In this document: positions 8,737 through 16,940 of the stretch, piece after piece
Layout of the letters: the number at the start of each line of letters is the position of its first letter
How positions within the stretch are numbered: the first letter of the stretch is position 1
Assembly (NCBI GenBank): GCA_025054525.1
Contig: JANWZJ010000003.1
Span: 1 to 35,061, forward strand
Direction: 5' to 3'
DNA from: Bacteroidia bacterium
GTDB taxonomy: Bacteria; Bacteroidota; Bacteroidia; SpSt-205
Length of the DNA: 35,061 nt
Notes under the pieces: model-generated
The model's input: only the letters and a program-made list of their open reading frames with translations
Told to the model about the DNA's origin: nothing
Database searches by the model: none
Position numbers and translations under genes: made by a program

Positions 8737-10136
8737 CGCTTATTTGCTGGTTGCAGGTGCGCGAAGGAGGCCATCCCCAGCTCATTACCATACCCCACTG
8801 GGGCAATCGCCAAACTCGCGTATGTGTGGCTTTGGCTTGGCGGCATACCCCTCCAGAAAAGCCCACAGCAGAATGGCTTCTGCGGCTCGCCGCCAGCGAA
8901 GGAGTACATTTAGATAAACCTGTTTTTGCTGAGAGTTTAGGAGTAGAGGTACGCACTTGGTGTAGAGAAGAAGGAGCCGCACTCATATTAGTCGTACCTC
9001 GCTCGCAGCTCATCCCCGCCATAGAAAGGCTTTACTTCTGGATGCAGAACCTCCCCTTGGAAGACACTCTACGCTGGATTCAAGTTCAGCGCGCTTATTT
9101 ACGCTCATGGCAAGGCTTTTCCCTACAACAGGAACTCCAGCTACGCTTGCGTCATTCCGCTCTGCGCCTGCCTCTGCCAGACTTAAATAGAATCACCGCT
9201 TATGCCTATCGGTACCTTCACCCTGACTCCCTAATCCTGATAGTAAGCAGTGCCCTTTCCCTCAAAGAGAAAAATGCCATTCTACGATTGCCTTTTTTAT
9301 GGACTTACTTTGCACCCAAGGGGTCTCCTACTTTTAGCCTTTCCACTTCCTCGCGGCTGCCCCCCGACAGCATAGAAGAAAACCTCTGGGCTTATCCGGG
9401 CTATGTAGCTCTCTATATTAGTACCCCTTGTGCTTGGGATGAGAGGCTGGCTTTTCTGCAAGCCTTTCTCACTCGGTGGAAAACCCAAGCGCCCCCCCTC
9501 TCATGGCAAGGCTCTTGGGAAAATGCATGCCAGTTCTTTCTCCAAGCTCGTCTGGATGGAAAGAGCTTCTTATTCTTAAGAAACCTAACGCACCTAAGTC
9601 CCCGCGACTCAAGCGAAGTCATCGCTTGGCATCACGCTTACACCGCCAAGATAAAACACCTTCTGACTTATCCCGAAGAATATGTGGATTTTTGGCTGCC
9701 GGTAGTTTTGAGGGGGGATAGTTTGAGTGGGAGGGATACGCTTCTAAACTGGCAGTGGGATTTTCAAGCGAGGGGATTATGGCTGTATAATGAGCTGCTC
9801 TGGACCGATACTTTACCCAAACCCAGCGAAGTAAAAACGAACCGACTCTCCCAAGCGCCTCCCAGTTTTACTTGGCGTGGTAAAAGCACCCCTCCTTTAT
9901 CCCAGTGGGCAGTCGCCCTCCAGGCCTACGCAGATAACGCCAACGAAAAGCCCTGTGAGCTCATCGGCTATTATCGCAAGCGTCAGCACCAGCGCAAGCG
10001 TTTGAGTTATCTTCACTCCCTCCGCAAACAGCTTATACAACGCTACCACGTTTTACCACAGCAAGTACGCGTAGTGCTTCGCAGGACCGAATCAGCTGCC
10101 TTAGAGGAAACTATTCTCCTTCAGTGCTACGAATAG
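8715..10136 (+). CDS. exported protein resembling a catalytically inactive M16 peptidase
   Basis: The 473-residue product begins with a short hydrophobic signal-like segment (MPAFAGLALICWLQ) and is probably exported. Residues of about 35-180 follow the outline of an M16 (insulinase/processing peptidase) N-terminal domain: a beta strand (RVCVALAWRHTPP), a helix, the second strand pair with EVRTWCREEGAALILVVP, long helices, and a strand after YRYLHPDSLILIVSS, which parallels the usual YYRPxNMxLVVVG. The HxxEH zinc motif is absent; AEWLLRLAASEG stands in its place. The rest could be a second M16-like domain, but the match is vague. It overlaps ppx by 22 bases and the next exported gene by 13 bases, so the two orphan exported proteins are translationally linked. 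The M16 link is an inference at moderate to low confidence. Confidence 0.55.
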   Translation: MPAFAGLALICWLQVREGGHPQLITIPHWGNRQTRVCVALAWRHTPPEKPTAEWLLRLAASEGVHLDKPVFAESLGVEVRTWCREEGAALILVVPRSQLIPAIERLYFWMQNLPLEDTLRWIQVQRAYLRSWQGFSLQQELQLRLRHSALRLPLPDLNRITAYAYRYLHPDSLILIVSSALSLKEKNAILRLPFLWTYFAPKGSPTFSLSTSSRLPPDSIEENLWAYPGYVALYISTPCAWDERLAFLQAFLTRWKTQAPPLSWQGSWENACQFFLQARLDGKSFLFLRNLTHLSPRDSSEVIAWHHAYTAKIKHLLTYPEEYVDFWLPVVLRGDSLSGRDTLLNWQWDFQARGLWLYNELLWTDTLPKPSEVKTNRLSQAPPSFTWRGKSTPPLSQWAVALQAYADNANEKPCELIGYYRKRQHQRKRLSYLHSLRKQLIQRYHVLPQQVRVVLRRTESAALEETILLQCYE

Positions 10137-11110
10137 TCTTTCCTCTCTTAGGTGTAGCTGGCATTACTGTAGCCCAGCCCCCCTGTCGTCAGCCTGCTGA
10201 GACCCCGCTGAACTTCTGGATGCTTTATCACCTCTTAGAACATGGATATGGAGAAAAAGCCGCTCGGCTTATTGCAGCGTTGCTTTTATCTGACTCGGCC
10301 GTCGCCCAAACTGCTTATCTATACGCGGTGGAATACCAAATAGAACGGCTCGGCCCCTGGTTCATCCTGAGGGGGTATGGTCTGCCTCAAGGAGTCTTGC
10401 ATTTCTTAGAGGCACTCCATCGCGCCCAAAAGCACCTACCCGAACGAATCACCCAGGCTGCTCCTCAACTCTGGGAGAGAACTTCCAGTATGTATGCCTG
10501 GGCTTATGGAGACACTACTACCACATCGCCTTCGGTAGAGGAAATACTACGGCTTTATTTTGCCTTTTGGCGAGAGGGGCATCTGCGCTGCATCCTTCAA
10601 GGAAAAGTTACGCCTGAGCTCATACGAGCCGCCCGGATGATAACAGGCACTACGACTTCCTCTTATGAGCCCCCCCCTCCCAGTACAAGCATGCTCCAGC
10701 AGCTTCCCTTAGTGTATGTAAAGTGGCAGCTTAGTCCCCCTTTTTCTATAGATGATCTATTCCTGGTATGGTATCAGCAGGAACAGCTTCGCCGCCTTCT
10801 ATGCCAGCAAAAACAACTGGCCTGTCATTTTAGGCTTGTGCCCCTACCCGATGGAATAGAAGTATGGATAGAAACAGGACTATCTGCCGCTGTGCGCCAA
10901 AGAATAGAGGAGTTTATCATGAAGCCGCCTATACCTGAGTCCTCCGTTTACCCTGCCTTTTATAGCTGGCTATACAGTTCTGAGAATCTCCAGCTCGCAG
11001 GATGGTGGAGCTGTCTGTGGGATGTCTCTCTACCCTCTCCGATGGAGACTACCTCTAAATCTTTTCGCCTACGCAAGCCCAAGCTATACCTCTTACCCAC
11101 CGCCCCTTAG
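10124..11110 (+). CDS. exported protein of unknown function, partner of the preceding gene
   Basis: I do not recognise this 328-residue protein. It starts with GTG at 10124 inside the end of the previous gene. The N-terminus MLRIVFPLLGVAGITVA followed by QPPC is a good signal peptide with a Thr-Val-Ala cleavage site. The mature part is helical, with a Pro/Ser/Thr-rich stretch near residues 175-190 (EPPPPSTS) that may be a linker, and then an alpha/beta part. The order of helices could fit an M16-like half-protein pairing with the upstream product, as happens in two-subunit M16 peptidases, but no motif demonstrates this. The 152-base gap downstream holds the next promoter. Confidence 0.6.
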   Translation: MLRIVFPLLGVAGITVAQPPCRQPAETPLNFWMLYHLLEHGYGEKAARLIAALLLSDSAVAQTAYLYAVEYQIERLGPWFILRGYGLPQGVLHFLEALHRAQKHLPERITQAAPQLWERTSSMYAWAYGDTTTTSPSVEEILRLYFAFWREGHLRCILQGKVTPELIRAARMITGTTTSSYEPPPPSTSMLQQLPLVYVKWQLSPPFSIDDLFLVWYQQEQLRRLLCQQKQLACHFRLVPLPDGIEVWIETGLSAAVRQRIEEFIMKPPIPESSVYPAFYSWLYSSENLQLAGWWSCLWDVSLPSPMETTSKSFRLRKPKLYLLPTAP

Positions 11111-11226
11111 GCAAAGCTGATTTACAATCAGACACAGGGGCGCATAATCAAGGCACCGCAAAGCCATAATCTTCTATACCTGCATGCCCGTACACCTCTG
11201 AGGTTCGCATTTTGGCGCTGCGAGGC

Positions 11227-11258
11227 TTTCCTTTTTTCACTCCAATTTAGTACCTTTG
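11227..11258 (+). promoter_or_regulatory. promoter of the 11263 gene, leaderless type
   Basis: TACCTTTG at 11251-11258 matches TAnnTTTG exactly. TTTC at 11227-11230, one base from the TTTG -33 consensus, sits 20 bases upstream, the normal Bacteroidota spacing. The box ends five bases before the GTG start codon, so transcription should begin at or next to the start codon. Confidence 0.72.
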
Positions 11259-11262
11259 TTTA

Positions 11263-12297
11263 GTGCAACCCATCGTAGCCTTTCCCGAAAAAGCTCAGAA
11301 GGAACTTTTCCAGACTCTATTTCAGCATACTGAGCTTCTGCGAGACCTTACAGGGCATGCGCCGAAAGCAGGGAGTTTAGAGCGCGAGCCCGAGCATGGA
11401 CTTTTTATTTGTCGCTACCTCTCCTCAGACGACCAGCCCATCTACCTGTACCTCAAAACCAGTAGCTTCGGCAGTCCGCGCACCGAATATGAGCAGTTCA
11501 GCGACCAACTCTCTTTCCTGCGCCGCAATCCTGATGCCCTATATTACTTAGTACTTCTACGGGAAGCCTGGTTTGAGTGGGACGACCTCTATGTGAAGGA
11601 AGAGCTGGACCCCGCCCTGCGACGCATCGGCTATGAAGAAGTACTCTCTGCCTTCCAACGAGTAGCACCTGAACAGCTTCCCGAAGAATTCCAGCAGGAG
11701 TTTATAGCCTATCGGCGCCACATACAGCGTGAATATGAGAGCCTTCATGCCCCGGGAAGCATCATAGATCAAAGACTGCGTTACTATGTAGCTTTTTGGC
11801 ATGTACGAGAGATCATCCTCAATCGCTGGCGAGAGAAGCCTTCATATCCTTTACAGCTTCGCATTCGTACCCAACCGCACGTGCATTCCTCTCACTTAGA
11901 GGCTTATCTTTTGCGACAAGCCCCCCCTTACACTCTTCCTATAGGAAATGGGGAGCCTCTTCAGCTCTTCTGGGAACTGGAAAGGGAAAGTCTATTCTTG
12001 CGCCTAATCCTGCCTCCCATGCGCGAGAAAGAAGCAAGGCAACTACATACTCGCCTGCGTAAGAAGATAACCGCCCAAGTCAATGCCCTCTTTCGGTTAG
12101 GACGCACCCGAGGCACTCTCAAAGGCATAGACCTTATCCACGCTCGCCAAGTCAATCTACTCAAAATAGAAATCCCTGCGTTAGAATCATTACTCCATGC
12201 CTACTCTCTGGACAAAACTATGCAGCATGCTGAAGCCGTAGCCGATGAGTTAGAGCGCGCCTTTCGCCTACTTCCTGAGTTAGTGAGAAACCCCTGA
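11263..12297 (+). CDS. protein of unknown function
   Basis: I do not recognise this 344-residue cytosolic protein; there is no signal peptide or membrane segment. The GTG start is chosen because it follows the promoter box by five bases. Residues of about 55-150 (YLYLKTSSFGSP, then EQFSDQLSFLRRNPDALYYLVLL, then GYEEVLSAFQ and an EFIAYRRHIQ helix) recall the order of elements in some PD-(D/E)xK nuclease-like proteins that bind a strand-Lys core followed by a QL helix and a YL-L strand. The acidic residue before the Lys is replaced (Leu-Tyr-Leu-Lys), so an active nuclease is doubtful. The C-terminal half is basic and helical (RLRKKITAQVNALFRLGRTR). It appears to be its own transcription unit between two promoters. 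Confidence 0.65.
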   Translation: MQPIVAFPEKAQKELFQTLFQHTELLRDLTGHAPKAGSLEREPEHGLFICRYLSSDDQPIYLYLKTSSFGSPRTEYEQFSDQLSFLRRNPDALYYLVLLREAWFEWDDLYVKEELDPALRRIGYEEVLSAFQRVAPEQLPEEFQQEFIAYRRHIQREYESLHAPGSIIDQRLRYYVAFWHVREIILNRWREKPSYPLQLRIRTQPHVHSSHLEAYLLRQAPPYTLPIGNGEPLQLFWELERESLFLRLILPPMREKEARQLHTRLRKKITAQVNALFRLGRTRGTLKGIDLIHARQVNLLKIEIPALESLLHAYSLDKTMQHAEAVADELERAFRLLPELVRNP

Positions 12298-12324
12298 TCC
12301 GCTTATACTCATTCTAAATTCCAC

Positions 12325-12332
12325 TACCTTTG
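12325..12332 (+). promoter_or_regulatory. -7 box of the FTR1 gene, leaderless type
   Basis: TACCTTTG is identical to the box of the previous gene and lies at exactly the same distance, ending five bases before a GTG start. No -33 box is evident 19-21 bases upstream. Confidence 0.65.
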
Positions 12333-12336
12333 CTTC

Positions 12337-13182
12337 GTGAGCGAAGCCTTCGTGACGTTTCGCGAAGGGCTGGAGGCAGCGCTAATCGTAGGCATATTAG
12401 CTCGCTATGCTGCACCAGACCAGCGCACTTACATAGGATTCGGAGTACTCTCGGCTATATTGAGTAGCATATTGGCAGCTATACTCCTACGCCATTTAGC
12501 GGCGGCTCACGAGCTTTGGGAAATCGCCATCTCTCTATTCGCTGCTATCCTGCTGGTCTCTATGGTGGTCTGGATGAAACGCAAAGGCGCTATGCTCTCC
12601 CAAGAACTGCGCCAAACCGCACAGACCACGGAAGGCTGGATGCTTTTTGGAATGAGCTTCTTAGCCGTAGCCCGAGAAGGCATAGAAACCGTACTCTTCC
12701 TCCAAGCCCTCTGGCAAATCCATGGCGGTCTGTCCTGGGCAGGGGGATTTTTGGGAATGTTAGTGGCAGCTGCACTGGGCCTGGCTCTTTTCCTTTATGG
12801 GCGCAAAATACCCCTCAGCACCTTTTTCCAGATCACTTCTATCTTCCTGCTCATGATAGCAGCAGGCATGGTAGCTTATGCCATACATGAAACCTTAGAG
12901 CTATTAGAGCCTCGGTATGCTTGGGCCGAAGAACTGGCAGAAAGTTATGCATGGAAGCTCTTCCCCCCATTCACTCAACCGCCCACCGACTATACATGGA
13001 CTTATGCCTTCCATGATGGAAAATACTATCCCCTCCTCCATCACAAAGGATGGATAGGAGCGCTTTTACATGCACTCACAGGCTGGCGAGCCAGCATGAC
13101 TTGGAGTGAAGTTGGGATGTGGATAGGCACTTTCGTGGTAGGACTATGGCTTTGGATGCGCCCCTCTGCTAAGAAGCATTAA
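12337..13182 (+). CDS. FTR1-family high-affinity iron permease
   Basis: The 281-residue integral membrane protein belongs to the FTR1/EfeU family of iron permeases in the inner membrane. The two hallmark motifs are present: REGLE at residues 9-13 and REGIE at 113-117, each at the start of a membrane helix, together with five to seven predicted helices. The GTG start gives SEAFVTFREGLEAALIVG, which is where the family normally begins. A long non-membrane loop (about residues 195-245) is rich in Tyr, Trp and His (YTWTYAFHDGKYYPLLHHK). No ferroxidase, EfeO/EfeB or cytochrome partner gene is adjacent. The gene has its own promoter box and is followed nine bases later by the GWxTD gene, which has a box of its own. 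Confidence 0.93.
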   Translation: MSEAFVTFREGLEAALIVGILARYAAPDQRTYIGFGVLSAILSSILAAILLRHLAAAHELWEIAISLFAAILLVSMVVWMKRKGAMLSQELRQTAQTTEGWMLFGMSFLAVAREGIETVLFLQALWQIHGGLSWAGGFLGMLVAAALGLALFLYGRKIPLSTFFQITSIFLLMIAAGMVAYAIHETLELLEPRYAWAEELAESYAWKLFPPFTQPPTDYTWTYAFHDGKYYPLLHHKGWIGALLHALTGWRASMTWSEVGMWIGTFVVGLWLWMRPSAKKH

Positions 13183-13187
13183 CTTTA
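13180..13187 (+). promoter_or_regulatory. -7-like box of the GWxTD gene
   Basis: TAACTTTA differs from TAnnTTTG only in the last base, overlaps the TAA stop of the FTR1 gene and ends five bases before the ATG at 13192, the same distance as for the two genes upstream. A TTTG at 13151-13154 is 25 bases away, longer than usual. Confidence 0.5.
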
Positions 13188-13191
13188 CTCT

Positions 13192-14631
13192 ATGCGGTCT
13201 GCCCTGTGGATAGGGCTACTCTGGGCACAACCCTTATTCTATGTAGAGCCTGTTCGGTTTTATACACCAGAGGGGGAGCCCTACTTGGAACTGTTTTTAG
13301 GATTAGATGCTACTTCGGTACGATTCGTACCTGAAGGCAATGCCTATAAGGGCGAGACAGAGTTCAGCCTCCTACTCAAGAATGCAAAGAATGAGCCTGT
13401 GTATGCCGATAAGTTTCGCTTTAGTCTCCCGGTCCTTTCCGATACGAATGCGCCAGAACGGCAGCGCATCTATGTAGATGCTCGCCGACTTCGGCTACCC
13501 TCAGGCATCTATACCTTAGAAATAGAAGCACAAGACCCCCACCAGTTACCTCGTCCTCAGCAAGTCAAAGCAATCACTCAGTTTGAAGTGCCCGCTCCCC
13601 GCAAGAGTTTTGCTTACAGTGACCTGATCTACGCTCGCACCCTCACTCAAACAAAGAGCGGCTTATATCAGCGACATGGCATGAGCTTAGAACTCTGGGT
13701 CTCTAACGGCTTTCTCATAGACCCCGATACCCTCTGGGTGTATGGCGAACTCTACCGCATAGATAGTCTCACGGACCAGCCCTATTATCTACGACTGAGG
13801 CTCTTAGACGCACAGAGAGCCCTGCCCTTAGAAAACTATACTTTCACCCAGCGTCCTCGTCGTCCCAGTGGCTTTGAGGCATTTGCGTTTCGCATACCGC
13901 TTCGCTACCTCCCTTCTGGGATTTACCTCGCCCAAATAGAACTCTGCCGCAATGACGGCGAAATCCTGTATACCTGGTATCGCCGCTTTACACTATTTTC
14001 CACTCGTGAGCCTATCGTAGAAGCGAACGAAGCAGAGTATGATGCAAACTATGGCTTTCCCGAAAATAAGCTGGACGAACTGCTCGGAGGCATGATCTAT
14101 TTAGCCACCCCCGTAGAGAAAAGCTTCATGCAAACCTTTCAAAGTCTGTCTGACAAGAAAAAGTTCTTTGTAGCCTTCTGGAAAAAGCGAGAAGGACAAC
14201 CAAATGCGATAACCTTCAAAGAATACCTCAAACGCTTTGAATATGCGCAACAGCACTTTAAATCTACCATGCGTCCTGGTTGGCGTACGGACCGAGGGCG
14301 CGTGATGATTCAGTATGGAGCCCCTAACGACATTCAATACTTCTACAACGAACCCGACAAATATCCCTACCAAATCTGGACCTATAATCAAATTGGCTCG
14401 CAAGGGCAGGTCATTTTTGTGTTTTATGATCCAGACCTCATCACTGGAGAATATCCACTCCTACACTCTAATAAGATTGGCGAGATACAGAATCGCAACT
14501 GGCGAGCGTTCTTACTGCGTGCGCGGGCTGCCGCCACTGGCGAGACAGAGCAGTACCAGCGCTTCGGCAGCGGTGGAGCATTTATATTCCGAGATGATCA
14601 AACGATAGGTTTTACGCGCGACGATAGATAA
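13192..14631 (+). CDS. exported GWxTD domain-containing protein
   Basis: The 479-residue product has a short signal peptide (MRSALWIGLLWAQ). Its C-terminal half carries the GWxTD domain, with the naming motif GWRTD at residues 363-367 followed by RGRVMIQYGAPN. The N-terminal half is made of beta strands and looks like Ig-like or beta-sandwich repeats. GWxTD proteins occur mainly in Bacteroidota and relatives, are exported and have no established biochemical activity. The gene's last 34 bases overlap the end of trpS on the other strand, and the C-terminal residues ([16 protein letters not shown]) look intact, so the overlap seems real. Confidence 0.9.
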   Translation: MRSALWIGLLWAQPLFYVEPVRFYTPEGEPYLELFLGLDATSVRFVPEGNAYKGETEFSLLLKNAKNEPVYADKFRFSLPVLSDTNAPERQRIYVDARRLRLPSGIYTLEIEAQDPHQLPRPQQVKAITQFEVPAPRKSFAYSDLIYARTLTQTKSGLYQRHGMSLELWVSNGFLIDPDTLWVYGELYRIDSLTDQPYYLRLRLLDAQRALPLENYTFTQRPRRPSGFEAFAFRIPLRYLPSGIYLAQIELCRNDGEILYTWYRRFTLFSTREPIVEANEAEYDANYGFPENKLDELLGGMIYLATPVEKSFMQTFQSLSDKKKFFVAFWKKREGQPNAITFKEYLKRFEYAQQHFKSTMRPGWRTDRGRVMIQYGAPNDIQYFYNEPDKYPYQIWTYNQIGSQGQVIFVFYDPDLITGEYPLLHSNKIGEIQNRNWRAFLLRARAAATGETEQYQRFGSGGAFIFRDDQTIGFTRDDR

Positions 14632-15608
14632 GAATGTACTGATAATCCTATGCGCTGCCGAACAAGAGCGAGGGTTTTAGCAGCTTCGGCACGGGCTTTT
14701 TCCGCTCCAGCATGTAGAATAGCCTCTAATTGATCCTTATCACTCATCCATGCCGCATACGCTTCTCGCTGAGAGGCAAAACGACTTTTGAGCATTTCAA
14801 AGAGTGCTTCTTTTGCCTGAGCATACCCGTAGCCTCCTTGGAGATACCGCTGACGCATCGCTTCCGTCTCCTCCGAAGGGGCTACCGCCGCATAAAGCTG
14901 AAAAACAATACACTTTTCCGGGTCCTTCGGCTCCTCTACCGGCGTGGAGTCCGTAACGATGCGCTTCACCCGTTTGTGCAGCTCATTAAGGTCCCCTAAA
15001 ACATCCAGGGTATTCCCATAGCTTTTACTCATTTTGCGTCCATCTATCCCTGGAAGCACCATCACCTGCTCTCGGAAAACCGGCTCAGGCAGTTTGAACG
15101 TATCCCCAAAAGTGCGATTAAAGGCTTGGGCTATGTCCCGGGTGATTTCTAAATGCTGCTTTTGATCCTTGCCTACTGGAATAAGGTCTGCTTGATAAAG
15201 TAAAATATCCGCTGCCATCAGCACGGGATAGGTAAAGAGCCCCGCAGAGACTTCGGCAAGATTCTCGGACTTCTCTTTGAAGGAATGGGCATTCGCCAGC
15301 ATCGGATACGGAGTAAGACAACCGAAATACCAAGCTAACTCTGTTACTTCTGGCACATCAGACTGGCGAAAGAAAACGTGTCGTTCGGGACTAAGCCCTG
15401 CTGCTAACCATGTAGCGGCTACAGCATAGGTATTTTCTCTGAGCTGTTGGGGGTCTTTGATAGTAGTGAGCGCGTGTAGGTCGGCGATGAAAAGAAAGGC
15501 AGGCTCTTTCTGGGCATCGGCTAACTCTATCGCCGGCAAAATAGCACCTAAGAGGTTGCCGAGGTGCGGCTTGCCAGAACTCTGAATCCCCGTGAGAATT
15601 CTACTCAT
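14598..15608 (-). CDS. trpS: tryptophanyl-tRNA synthetase
   Basis: The 336-residue class I aminoacyl-tRNA synthetase charges tRNA-Trp with tryptophan. The HIGH signature appears as HLGN (residues 15-18) and KMSKS at 192-196, both in normal positions. The length matches bacterial TrpS (about 330), with a short C-terminal extension after the usual RQRIGL ending ([14 protein letters not shown]). That extension is encoded in the stretch that overlaps the convergent GWxTD gene. The start codon overlaps the end of the THX ribosomal gene by eight bases, so the two are probably translationally coupled. Confidence 0.97.
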   Translation of the reverse strand: MSRILTGIQSSGKPHLGNLLGAILPAIELADAQKEPAFLFIADLHALTTIKDPQQLRENTYAVAATWLAAGLSPERHVFFRQSDVPEVTELAWYFGCLTPYPMLANAHSFKEKSENLAEVSAGLFTYPVLMAADILLYQADLIPVGKDQKQHLEITRDIAQAFNRTFGDTFKLPEPVFREQVMVLPGIDGRKMSKSYGNTLDVLGDLNELHKRVKRIVTDSTPVEEPKDPEKCIVFQLYAAVAPSEETEAMRQRYLQGGYGYAQAKEALFEMLKSRFASQREAYAAWMSDKDQLEAILHAGAEKARAEAAKTLALVRQRIGLSVHSYLSSRVKPIV

Positions 15609-15735
15609 TTGGCTGTACAGCAGGGCGAGCCTGCATGGGGAGGGGTTGTTTGTTCTTGGGCTTACGCGGACGGTATTTACCGTAAGTGCCTCGCCAAATC
15701 TTACCTCGGCGCGTGCGACGGTCTCCTTTTCCCAT
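15601..15735 (-). CDS. 30S ribosomal protein THX
   Basis: A 44-codon reading frame on the minus strand encodes a very basic peptide beginning [19 protein letters not shown] and continuing [10 protein letters not shown]. This is the conserved core of the bacterial THX (Thx) family, a short peptide that binds the 30S head and was first seen in Thermus; Bacteroidota genomes commonly carry it. The C-terminal tail ([15 protein letters not shown]) is low in complexity. The stop codon lies inside the first codons of trpS. A good TAACTTTG promoter box lies seven bases upstream of the ATG. The gene is easily missed by automatic callers because of its size. Confidence 0.9.
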   Translation of the reverse strand: MGKGDRRTRRGKIWRGTYGKYRPRKPKNKQPLPMQARPAVQPNE

Positions 15736-15741
15736 AGGCAG

Positions 15742-15749
15742 CAAAGTTA
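15742..15749 (-). promoter_or_regulatory. -7 box of the THX-trpS unit
   Basis: On the minus strand TAACTTTG matches TAnnTTTG exactly. It overlaps the stop codon of the glmU-like gene upstream and ends seven bases before the THX start codon. No clear -33 box. Confidence 0.6.
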
Positions 15750-16940
15750 AGCGGTAGGCACGAGTTCTCGCCAGAGTGTGCGCAGCAGTTCCTCTTCTGC
15801 CGTAGATACAGAGAGCTGGCGCCGTGCTTTCATGCGGCGCAGAGCTTCCAGGGCTTTCTCTATGTCCCAGTAGCTACGCTCATCCCAAGAAAACGCTGGA
15901 ACATATTTGGGGGTGAATTGGGTCGTTACAACATTTGCGAAAATATCCACTACACACCCAGTAATAAAGGGGGTGTGAATACCACAACGCGCAAAGTCTC
16001 CCATGAGCGTTCCGCAGAACTGAAGCGCAATAGAGCGCAAGGTACTGGTTGCTATGTCATAGAGTTTGACGGGTCCGTAGGTATTCTTGAGGTTTGAGGT
16101 ATTGGAACTGGCGCCGATATTGCACCATTCCCCTACTACCGAATGACCGAAGAAGCCCTCATGTGCTTTGTTAGCGTAGCCTAAAAAGGTACTCTGCCCG
16201 ACTTCACCGCCTATCTTACACCAGGGACCGAAGCTATTATGCGTGCGAATGCGCGCCCCCGCTACGATCGTAGTGTGCGGTCCTATGGCGTTTGTATGCT
16301 GGAGGACGGCACCATCTTGGATTTCTGCGTGCGGTCCTATCCAAACAGGTCCCTCTTCAGCACTGATATAAGCCCAGCCTGCTTTGGCATTCGGATGGAA
16401 GAAAAGATTATCTTTCCCTCGGATAGCCAGATGAGCCGGGGGAGAAGATTGCCCTGAGAGGTATTGCCAGTCCGCCGCAAGGACAGCTCCCGTAAGCTGA
16501 AAAAGGTCCGTTGCTTCTTTGAGCCAATAAAGGGAAGTGGAGGAGGGGCAAACCTCTTCTCTAAATCCCTGTCCGAATGTCTCAGGCTCATCGGTCCGAA
16601 GGAGTGGGACTCGTGTCGTGCGCAGTGCCACAGGTATGCCTTCGGCGGTTCGGTAGAGGGTGTCTGGGCGAAGGTCTTCTACCCATCGTCGTATCTCAGG
16701 GGAAAAGGGAAGAAGCCGAGCGTTCAGCCAGAGAGTCTCCCCCTCAGGAAATGAGGGCGGATATAATCTCCATAACCGGGTTTGCGCAGGGAGGAAACCT
16801 TTTACCTGCCAGCCGTGGTATCTTTCCCACTTTTGGACAAGGGTATCTATGCCCCACCACAGCGCCCATACCGGACGCACCCGCGTGAAGGGTAATAGTC
16901 CTTTCCAGCCTTCATCTTCGATCAGTCCTATTATTCGCAT
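15747..16940 (-). CDS. GlmU-like sugar nucleotidyltransferase (Bacteroidota alternative type)
   Basis: The 397-residue product matches the putative nucleotidyltransferase/acyltransferase that in Bacteroidota is thought to replace part of GlmU in UDP-N-acetylglucosamine synthesis. The N-terminus ([18 protein letters not shown], then KWERYHG) fits the family pattern LLPLTxTRP...KW. From about residue 195 a left-handed beta helix of hexapeptide repeats follows ([20 protein letters not shown] and later turns), with [14 protein letters not shown] in the acyltransferase-like region. The start codon overlaps the end of uvrA by 29 bases. Biochemical function of the family is inferred rather than proven, so no symbol is given. 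Confidence 0.85.
   Translation of the reverse strand: MRIIGLIEDEGWKGLLPFTRVRPVWALWWGIDTLVQKWERYHGWQVKGFLPAQTRLWRLYPPSFPEGETLWLNARLLPFSPEIRRWVEDLRPDTLYRTAEGIPVALRTTRVPLLRTDEPETFGQGFREEVCPSSTSLYWLKEATDLFQLTGAVLAADWQYLSGQSSPPAHLAIRGKDNLFFHPNAKAGWAYISAEEGPVWIGPHAEIQDGAVLQHTNAIGPHTTIVAGARIRTHNSFGPWCKIGGEVGQSTFLGYANKAHEGFFGHSVVGEWCNIGASSNTSNLKNTYGPVKLYDIATSTLRSIALQFCGTLMGDFARCGIHTPFITGCVVDIFANVVTTQFTPKYVPAFSWDERSYWDIEKALEALRRMKARRQLSVSTAEEELLRTLWRELVPTA

Noticed and set aside
11117-11131. CTGATT-TAC-AATCAG inverted repeat as a terminator after the exported pair
   Set aside because: The stem is only six AT-rich pairs with a three-base loop, and no T tract follows.
16337-16754. Overlapping open frames on both strands within the glmU-like gene
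   Set aside because: They are shadows of the coding frame with no motif or start context.
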